A DNA stretch of 47,383 nucleotides from CACKLF01 sp002725175 (GTDB lineage Bacteria; Pseudomonadota; Alphaproteobacteria; Rhodobacterales; Rhodobacteraceae): positions 1 to 47,383 of the forward strand of contig PBQX02000019.1 in assembly GCA_002725175.2 (NCBI GenBank). The letters run 5' to 3'. A program made the position numbers and the translations under genes. Shown in pieces: positions 41,305-47,383 of this stretch. Position 1 is the stretch's first letter; every line of letters starts with the position of its first letter. Under the pieces are notes generated by a model. It saw nothing but the letters and a program-made list of their open reading frames with translations. It was not told where the DNA came from and did not search any database.

Positions 41305-42333
41305 ATGGGAATTTCTTCAGAAACACTAATCTTATTAGCAACTTTTTCCCTAAAGGCCCTTTTTGTGATTATACCATTGTTCCTGTCCATGGCTTTTTTA
41401 TTGTATTTTGATAGAAAAATTTGGGCGGCTGTTCAATTGAGAAGGGGCCCTAATGTAGTAGGTGCGTTTGGACTTCTCCAATCCTTTGCTGATTTCTTTA
41501 AGTTGGTACTGAAAGAAATTGTGATTCCTGCTGGTTCGGATCGAATTATTTTTATACTGGCTCCCCTAATTACTTTTGTTTTAGGGGGGGTGGCGTGGGC
41601 AGTAATTCCATTTGATTATGGGTGGGTCCTGTCGGATATAAACGTAGGCATTTTGTATATTTTTGCCATTTCCTCCTTGGAGGTATATGGAGTAATAATG
41701 GGGGGTTGGGCCTCCAATTCAAAATATGCATTTTTAGGAGCCTTACGCTCTGCCGCTCAAATGATTTCTTACGAAGTTTCAATCGGGCTAATTATTATAG
41801 GAGTGCTGCTTTCAACTGGTTCATTAAATCTAACATCTATTGTTGAGGCTCAAAAGGGAGATTTTGGGATTTTTCATTGGTATTTTCTTCCGCATTTTCC
41901 AATGTTTATTTTATTTTTGGTTTCGGCTTTAGCTGAGACAAACCGTCCACCCTTCGATCTTCCAGAGGCTGAACCGGAACTTGTTGCTGGGTTCCAAGTG
42001 GAATATTCTTCCACGCCTTTCCTGTTGTTTATGATAGGTGAATTGATGGCAGTTGTTTTAATGTGTGCCTTAGGTGCTTTGCTTTTTCTAGGGGGTTGGC
42101 TTTCTCCTATTCCTTGGATTCCAGATGGGTTTCTTTGGATGATTTTTAAAATGTTACTTATCTTCTTTCTTTTTTCTATGACGAAAGCGGTGGTTCCAAG
42201 ATACAGGTATGATCAGCTTATGCGAATTGGTTGGAAAGTTTTCCTTCCTGCATCATTATTTTGGGTTGTATTAGTAGCCACTTTCATTCAAATAGGCATA
42301 CCGGGATATTCCAGGTGGGAGGCGCTGCTTTAG
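41305..42333 (+). CDS. nuoH: NADH-quinone oxidoreductase subunit H
   Basis: 342-aa membrane subunit with eight to nine helices linking the peripheral and membrane arms. RRGPNVVGAFGLLQSFAD near the quinone entrance and the acidic loop AETNRPPFDLPEAEPELVAGF are diagnostic. It begins 3 bp after nuoG. No N calls occur from here to the end of the window. Confidence 0.96.
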   Translation: MGISSETLILLATFSLKALFVIIPLFLSMAFLLYFDRKIWAAVQLRRGPNVVGAFGLLQSFADFFKLVLKEIVIPAGSDRIIFILAPLITFVLGGVAWAVIPFDYGWVLSDINVGILYIFAISSLEVYGVIMGGWASNSKYAFLGALRSAAQMISYEVSIGLIIIGVLLSTGSLNLTSIVEAQKGDFGIFHWYFLPHFPMFILFLVSALAETNRPPFDLPEAEPELVAGFQVEYSSTPFLLFMIGELMAVVLMCALGALLFLGGWLSPIPWIPDGFLWMIFKMLLIFFLFSMTKAVVPRYRYDQLMRIGWKVFLPASLFWVVLVATFIQIGIPGYSRWEALL

Positions 42334-42334
42334 G

Positions 42335-42829
42335 ATGAAAAATTTTTCAGTACGACAGTTTTTTAAATATTTTTTTATGATGGATTTTGTTAGTGGCCTT
42401 AAAATTGGATTAAGATATTTCTTTAAACCTAAAGTAACACTAAATTATCCCCATGAAAAAGGTGTTTTGAGCCCTCGATTTAGAGGAGAGCATGCATTAA
42501 GACGGTATCCTAATGGTGAGGAACGATGCATAGCTTGTAAACTTTGTGAGGCAATCTGCCCTGCCCAAGCAATTTCTATTGACGCTGAAGAAAGAGAGGA
42601 CGGGTCAAGAAGAACAACTCGTTACGATATAGATATGACTAAATGTATCTATTGTGGCTTTTGCCAAGAGGCGTGTCCTGTTGACGCAATTGTTGAAGGG
42701 CCAAATTTTGAATTTGCAACCGAGACTCGTGGTGAACTTTTTTACGATAAGAAAAAGCTTTTAGACAATGGTGATCGCTGGGAACAGCAAATTGCTAGAA
42801 ATATTGAATCTGACTCTCGATTTAGATAA
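42335..42829 (+). CDS. nuoI: NADH-quinone oxidoreductase subunit I
   Basis: 164-aa ferredoxin-like subunit with two [4Fe-4S] clusters (N6a/N6b). The eight cysteines are in CIACKLCEAICPAQAI and CIYCGFCQEACPVDAI. Gene starts one base after the nuoH stop. An amphipathic N-terminus touches the membrane. Length is normal for Alphaproteobacteria. Confidence 0.96.
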   Translation: MKNFSVRQFFKYFFMMDFVSGLKIGLRYFFKPKVTLNYPHEKGVLSPRFRGEHALRRYPNGEERCIACKLCEAICPAQAISIDAEEREDGSRRTTRYDIDMTKCIYCGFCQEACPVDAIVEGPNFEFATETRGELFYDKKKLLDNGDRWEQQIARNIESDSRFR

Positions 42830-42845
42830 TTGTTTGGAATTTAGA

Positions 42846-43454
42846 ATGAACCCTTCTGACTTTGTTTTTTTTGTATTTTCTTTTGTAACAATTTCATCTG
42901 CTGTGTGCGTTATCTTTGCATCCAGTTCCGTACATTCTGTACTTTGGTTAATACTATCGTTTATATCTGCAGCTGGTTTATTCATTTTATTAAATGCTGA
43001 ATTTTTGGCGATGTTACTAGTGGTTGTGTACGTCGGAGCAGTGGCTGTATTATTTTTATTTGTGGTAATGATGCTTAATGCCGACCCAAAAAAAACGAAA
43101 ACGAAATTTTCAAATTTCGTTCCAGTTGGCATTTTAACCGCTTTGGTAATTTTTCTTGAACTCGGTGTTGTTTTTGGAGGATGGAGGTTTTCTGAAGAAT
43201 TATATATTAATTCTGTGCCTTCAAATTTTATTATTGATGATAACACTTCTTCATTAGGCAATATACTTTACACTAATTATTTTTTGCCATTCCAAATTGC
43301 TGGAATAATTCTCCTTGTAGCTATGATAGGAGCTATAATTTTAACTCTTTCAAAAAGAGACGGGGTGAAGAGGCAAGATGTTTTAGATCAAATTTATCGA
43401 GACCCAAATAAAAGTGTAATTCTAAAAGATATTAAGCCAGGGCAAGGATTATGA
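42846..43454 (+). CDS. nuoJ: NADH-quinone oxidoreductase subunit J
   Basis: 202-aa membrane subunit with five helices. SSVHSVLWLILSFISAAGLF and the conserved LLVVVYVGAVAVLFLFVVMM helix identify it. I start at the ATG at 42846; the longer open frame overlaps nuoI. The stop overlaps the nuoK ATG (ATGA). Confidence 0.94.
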   Translation: MNPSDFVFFVFSFVTISSAVCVIFASSSVHSVLWLILSFISAAGLFILLNAEFLAMLLVVVYVGAVAVLFLFVVMMLNADPKKTKTKFSNFVPVGILTALVIFLELGVVFGGWRFSEELYINSVPSNFIIDDNTSSLGNILYTNYFLPFQIAGIILLVAMIGAIILTLSKRDGVKRQDVLDQIYRDPNKSVILKDIKPGQGL

Positions 43455-43756
43455 TTGGTCTAGGTCATTATCTTACTGTAGCTTCCATACTTTTTGTTAT
43501 TGGAATATTTGGCATATTTCTTAATAGACGGAATGTAATTATTGTTCTTATGTCAATTGAGATCATGCTTTTGTCGATTAATCTAAATATGGTGGCCTTT
43601 TCCTACTTTTTGGGTGACTTAAAGGGGCAAATTTTTTCTATGTTTATTTTGACGGTAGCTGCTGCTGAGGCTGCCATCGGGCTCGCAATTCTTGTTTGTT
43701 ATTTTAGAAATAAGGGTTCAATTAGCATTGAATCCGTTAACACTATGAAGGGATAG
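43451..43756 (+). CDS. nuoK: NADH-quinone oxidoreductase subunit K
   Basis: 101-aa subunit with three transmembrane helices. The conserved membrane glutamates of the proton path are in MSIEIMLLSINL and AAAEAAIGLA. The start overlaps the nuoJ stop. It is typical in length and lies directly before nuoL. Confidence 0.96.
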   Translation: MIGLGHYLTVASILFVIGIFGIFLNRRNVIIVLMSIEIMLLSINLNMVAFSYFLGDLKGQIFSMFILTVAAAEAAIGLAILVCYFRNKGSISIESVNTMKG

Positions 43757-43759
43757 CTT

Positions 43760-45730
43760 TTGCTACTGCAAAGTATAACTTTTTTACCTTTACTAGGGGC
43801 TCTGGTAGCAGGTTTTTTATATAGGTTTTTAGGTGAAAAATTTGTTACGCTCTTTGCAACTTTTCTTCTCGCGATATCTTGCACACTTTCATGGGTAATA
43901 TTTTTTACTTATCCTGAAGGAACAATAGTTAAAGTTCTTTTGTCTGATTGGATAAAATCTGCAGACCTAGAAATATCTTGGATGTTAAGATTCGACAAGC
44001 TCAACTCAGTTATGCTTGTGGTAATTACAACAATTTCCTCTGTGGTTCATTTGTATTCTATTGGCTATATGTCACATGACGAGCATTGGGAACAATCCGA
44101 AAAATATAAGGCAAGATTTTTTGCCTACTTATCTCTGTTCACTTTCATGATGTTGATGCTTGTAACAGCAGATAATTTTCTACAAATGTTTTTTGGGTGG
44201 GAAGGTGTAGGGCTTGCGTCATACCTTTTGATAGGATTTTATTATAAAAAATCGGCTGCCAACTCTGCTGCGATAAAAGCATTTATTGTAAATAGAGTAG
44301 GGGATTTTGGGTTTGCATTAGGTATTTTTGGACTTTTCTATTTATTTGGCAATATTAATTTCGATCAAATTTTTATGGATGCAAAGGAGATGGCAGAATC
44401 TAACTATGTACAGCTGGAATTATTTGCATTTTTTATGTTTGTCGGCGCCATGGGAAAATCTGCTCAACTCTTTTTGCATACATGGTTACCAGACGCGATG
44501 GAAGGTCCCACGCCTGTCTCTGCTCTTATACACGCAGCTACCATGGTAACTGCAGGAGTTTTTCTTGTGTGCAGGATCTCGCCGATATTGGAATTAACTC
44601 CAATAACCACAAGTGTTATTACTGTAGTTGGAACGGCTACTGCTTTCTTTGCGGCTAGTGTTGCTTTAGTGCAAACTGATATTAAAAGAATTATTGCTTA
44701 TTCTACATGCTCCCAATTGGGATATATGTTTGTTGCTGCTGGAATTGGTTTTTATCAAGCTGCTATGTTTCATTTGTTTACACATGCATTTTTTAAAGCA
44801 TTGCTCTTTTTGGGAGCAGGTTCCGTTATACATGGAATGCACCATGAACAAAATATTTTTAAGATGGGTGGATTGCGAATAAAAATGCCCTATACATTCC
44901 TATCTATGTTAATAGGCACCTTAGCCATTACAGGGGTTGGAATTCCATTTGCATATGATCTATTTAATTTCCAAATAGGCTTTGCAGGATTTGCTTCGAA
45001 AGACGCTATTTTAGAGGGAGTTTATGCCTCAAAAACAAGCGTATCAATTTATGCTTTCTGGGTTTTGATTGTTGCTGCTGTAATGACAAGCTTTTATAGT
45101 TGGCGGTTAATTTTTGTTACCTTTTTTGGTAAATTTTCTGGAGATGTGAATAGCTATAATAAGATCCATGAAAGTCCAATTACAATGCTGGTTTCTTTAA
45201 TAATACTGGTTTTTGGATCAATTTCTGTAGGTTTAATATTCTATGAGCAATTTGTAGGTCACGATGCAAAAAGTTTTTTCGGTCAGTCAATATATGTTGC
45301 AAAGTCTAATCATATTTTGCATGACTTTCACTACGTTCCAGCTTGGGTCAAACTTTCTCCATTTATTGCTATGATCATTGGGTTAGTTTTGTCGACCTAT
45401 TGTTATCTTTTCAATCAAAGACTAATGAATGCGATTTATAATCAGCATAAAAATTTGCATACCTTTTTGTATAAAAAATGGTTTTTTGATGAATTATATA
45501 AGGTTATATTTGTTACTCCGGCTGAACGAATTGGACGTTTCTTTTGGATAAATTTTGACGGAGGAATAATTAACAAGTTTTTAAACCTTGTTTCATTAAA
45601 TTTTATACCAAAAATGTCAAAGGAAGCGGGATTTATTCAAACTGGGTTTGTAACTCACTATGCTTTCGCGATGATTATAGGTCTTGTAAGTGTCACTGCC
45701 TTGCTAATAATTTATGTGGTTGCTTACTAA
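43760..45730 (+). CDS. nuoL: NADH-quinone oxidoreductase subunit L
   Basis: 656-aa antiporter-like proton-pumping subunit with about sixteen helices and the long lateral C-terminal helix. FFGWEGVGLASYLLIGFYY with the key glutamate, LHTWLPDAMEGPTPVSALIHAATMV and KRIIAYSTCSQLGYM are diagnostic. The start is a TTG three bases after nuoK. The stop overlaps nuoM (TAATG). Confidence 0.96.
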   Translation: MLLQSITFLPLLGALVAGFLYRFLGEKFVTLFATFLLAISCTLSWVIFFTYPEGTIVKVLLSDWIKSADLEISWMLRFDKLNSVMLVVITTISSVVHLYSIGYMSHDEHWEQSEKYKARFFAYLSLFTFMMLMLVTADNFLQMFFGWEGVGLASYLLIGFYYKKSAANSAAIKAFIVNRVGDFGFALGIFGLFYLFGNINFDQIFMDAKEMAESNYVQLELFAFFMFVGAMGKSAQLFLHTWLPDAMEGPTPVSALIHAATMVTAGVFLVCRISPILELTPITTSVITVVGTATAFFAASVALVQTDIKRIIAYSTCSQLGYMFVAAGIGFYQAAMFHLFTHAFFKALLFLGAGSVIHGMHHEQNIFKMGGLRIKMPYTFLSMLIGTLAITGVGIPFAYDLFNFQIGFAGFASKDAILEGVYASKTSVSIYAFWVLIVAAVMTSFYSWRLIFVTFFGKFSGDVNSYNKIHESPITMLVSLIILVFGSISVGLIFYEQFVGHDAKSFFGQSIYVAKSNHILHDFHYVPAWVKLSPFIAMIIGLVLSTYCYLFNQRLMNAIYNQHKNLHTFLYKKWFFDELYKVIFVTPAERIGRFFWINFDGGIINKFLNLVSLNFIPKMSKEAGFIQTGFVTHYAFAMIIGLVSVTALLIIYVVAY

Positions 45731-47295
45731 TGACTTATTTACTCTCCTTCGTAATTTTTCTTCCTTTGATTGGCGCAACCACTCTGATGATTTTTGGAAA
45801 TGAGGATAAAAAAGAGTCTATCCAAAATATCAAAGTTCTTACAATGGTAACAACATTAGCCACATTCATAATTTCTCTTGCATTAGTTTTTCAATTTAAT
45901 CCTTCAGGAGATGGATTTCAATTTCTAGAAGATAGAAGTTGGATTGCTGGACTCAGGTACAAGATCGGTGTTGACGGAATTTCATTACCATTCGTTATTT
46001 TGACAACCTTCTTAATGCCCTTAGTGATTGTCGCCAGTTGGAATGTTGACCATAGGGTGAAAGATTATATGGTGGCCTTTTTATTTCTTGAGAGCCTAAT
46101 GATTGGGGTTTTCTGTGCGCTAGACATCATTTTATTTTATGTATTTTTTGAAGCAGGCCTTATACCAATGTTTATTATCATAGGAATTTGGGGAGGAAAG
46201 GAAAGGATTTACGCAACCTTTAAGTTTTTCTTGTATACTCTATTAGGTTCTATCCTTATGCTTGTAGCGATAGTTTATTTGATTACCATATCTGGCACTA
46301 CTGATATTGAAAAGTTGCATGAGTTTATTGTTCCTAGTGATCCTTTTTATCTTTTTGGTATAAGCGTATCTGGAGGCGTACAAACTTTATTGTGGCTCGC
46401 ATTTTTTGCCAGTTTTGCTGTAAAAATGCCTATGTGGCCATTCCATACATGGTTACCTGATGCTCATGTTCAGGCTCCAACAGGTGGATCCATGGTCTTA
46501 GCAGCGATATTGTTAAAAATGGGGGGGTATGGGTTCTTACGGTTTAGTCTGCCTTTATTTCCTGAAGCGTCAATTATTATGCAAGACGCAGTATTTTTAC
46601 TTTCAGTAATAGCAATAATTTACACATCTCTTGTTGCCTTGGTGCAAGATGATATTAAGAAATTGATTGCCTACTCTTCGGTTGCGCATATGGGGTTTGT
46701 TACCATTGGAATTTTCTCAATGAACCATCAGGGAATAGACGGGGCAATATTTCAAATGATTAGCCACGGAATAATTTCTGCTGCCCTATTTTTTTGCGTA
46801 GGCGTGATTTATGACCGCACAAAGACAAGGTTAATTAATGATTACGGTGGCCTAGTAAGTAATATGCCAAAATACGCTTTGTTTTTTATGCTATTCACAA
46901 TGGCCAATGTAGGTTTGCCTGGTACATCTGGGTTTATCGGCGAATTTTTATCCCTTCTAGGAGCATTTAAGGTCAAGCCTTGGTTTGTTGCAGCAGCATT
47001 ACTTGGTGTAGTATTGTCGGCGGCCTATGGGCTGTCTCTATATAAGAAAATTATTTTTGGTAATTTAATTAAAGCAAATCTTAAATCTATGCCAGATCTA
47101 TCACTTAAGGAGATGGTTGTTTTTATCCCGTTGGCATTTATGACAGTTTTTTTTGGAATTTTTCCGTATTTAATTTTGGATTTAACTTCTAGTTCAGTAA
47201 GTTTATTAATTGATAATTTCAATTCTGAAATACAGTTAGGTCAACTTATAAGAAGTCAAGGCCTATCAATTACTTTGCTGGGCAATCAATGGTGA
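45730..47295 (+). CDS. nuoM: NADH-quinone oxidoreductase subunit M
   Basis: 521-aa antiporter-like proton-pumping subunit with about fourteen helices. FYVFFEAGLIPMFIIIGIWGG holds the conserved glutamate; FHTWLPDAHVQAPTGGSM and KKLIAYSSVAHMGFV carry the pumping residues. Normal length. The start overlaps the nuoL stop. Confidence 0.96.
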   Translation: MTYLLSFVIFLPLIGATTLMIFGNEDKKESIQNIKVLTMVTTLATFIISLALVFQFNPSGDGFQFLEDRSWIAGLRYKIGVDGISLPFVILTTFLMPLVIVASWNVDHRVKDYMVAFLFLESLMIGVFCALDIILFYVFFEAGLIPMFIIIGIWGGKERIYATFKFFLYTLLGSILMLVAIVYLITISGTTDIEKLHEFIVPSDPFYLFGISVSGGVQTLLWLAFFASFAVKMPMWPFHTWLPDAHVQAPTGGSMVLAAILLKMGGYGFLRFSLPLFPEASIIMQDAVFLLSVIAIIYTSLVALVQDDIKKLIAYSSVAHMGFVTIGIFSMNHQGIDGAIFQMISHGIISAALFFCVGVIYDRTKTRLINDYGGLVSNMPKYALFFMLFTMANVGLPGTSGFIGEFLSLLGAFKVKPWFVAAALLGVVLSAAYGLSLYKKIIFGNLIKANLKSMPDLSLKEMVVFIPLAFMTVFFGIFPYLILDLTSSSVSLLIDNFNSEIQLGQLIRSQGLSITLLGNQW

Positions 47296-47299
47296 ACTG

Positions 47300-47383
47300 A
47301 TGCATTTACAGAATTTTTCGGCAATAGCAGTAGAGGTGTATTTAGTCTTGGTTACTTTGATTGGATTGCTTATTGGGGCTTTC
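47300..47383 (+). CDS. nuoN: NADH-quinone oxidoreductase subunit N (5' end only)
   Basis: First 28 codons of a gene that runs off the window: an ATG four bases after the nuoM stop, then a short polar start and a hydrophobic helix (EVYLVLVTLIGLLIGAF). The position directly after nuoM and the helix character fit NuoN, the last antiporter-like subunit. The identity rests mainly on gene order. Confidence 0.8.
   Translation, partial: MHLQNFSAIAVEVYLVLVTLIGLLIGAF

Overview
The window looks like a contig from an AT-rich marine alphaproteobacterium, assembled from environmental DNA. The reasons are a complete nuoA-N order with alphaproteobacterial-type subunits, a phosphatidylcholine synthase (Pcs), dense operons, and many isolated N calls that fall mostly at third codon positions, as expected from a consensus of closely related strains. 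The style (many catabolic paralogues, fused dimethylglycine-dehydrogenase-type enzymes, PhyH dioxygenases) would fit SAR116-like or other oligotrophic Alphaproteobacteria, but the exact clade is inference. I saw no rRNA, tRNA, CRISPR array or insertion sequence.

Region 1 (184-20992) is a catabolic island built from enzymes of the ectoine/hydroxyectoine-utilisation type, in unusual copy number. A minus-strand operon (9500 to 184) reads gntR, dimethylglycine-dehydrogenase-like flavoenzyme, eutB-like, eutA-like, PhyH dioxygenase, second eutB-like, eutC-like, class III aminotransferase. Divergent from it are an M20 deacetylase and a DoeA-like M24 hydrolase. Next come a PhyH+eutA-like pair (minus), a DUF1989 gene, and a plus-strand operon of PhyH, a small amidase partner, amidase and a second M24 protein. 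A third M24 gene (minus) follows, then a broken enolase-superfamily remnant and a third eutA-like gene. In total there are three EutA-like, two EutB-like, one EutC-like, three creatinase/DoeA-fold and three PhyH proteins. The promoters of the gntR operon and of the PhyH-amidase operon carry the same 12-bp near-palindrome over the -35 box. This ties the two operons into one likely GntR regulon, and it is the strongest evidence that the island works as one pathway. The substrate is not determined. A hydroxylated and/or N-methylated relative of ectoine, or another cyclic amidine or guanidino compound, is the best guess.

Region 2 (21110-34397) is mixed accessory and housekeeping material: an EamA exporter, a Tas-type aldo/keto reductase, an old-yellow-enzyme oxidoreductase, a Tat-exported flavin amine oxidase, a PrsW-type membrane protease, a double-ATPase peptide ABC protein without its permeases, an extensin-like peptidoglycan protein, an aldehyde dehydrogenase, a lipoprotein of unknown function, a class V aminotransferase-fold enzyme, Pcs and a TIM-barrel amidohydrolase.

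Region 3 (34470-47383) is the respiratory complex I operon nuoABCDEFGHIJKLMN, uninterrupted, behind a near-consensus sigma-70-type promoter. The window ends inside nuoN.

Several starts needed correction. nuoB, nuoC, nuoF, nuoJ, PhyH-3, the ABC protein and the aldehyde dehydrogenase start downstream of the longest reading frame. The OYE gene starts at an N-masked NTG, and the amine oxidase stops at an N-masked TNA. Three genes (eutB-like 1, the amidase, the class V enzyme) have conserved N-termini or good ribosome-binding sites but no ATG/GTG/TTG in the right place.
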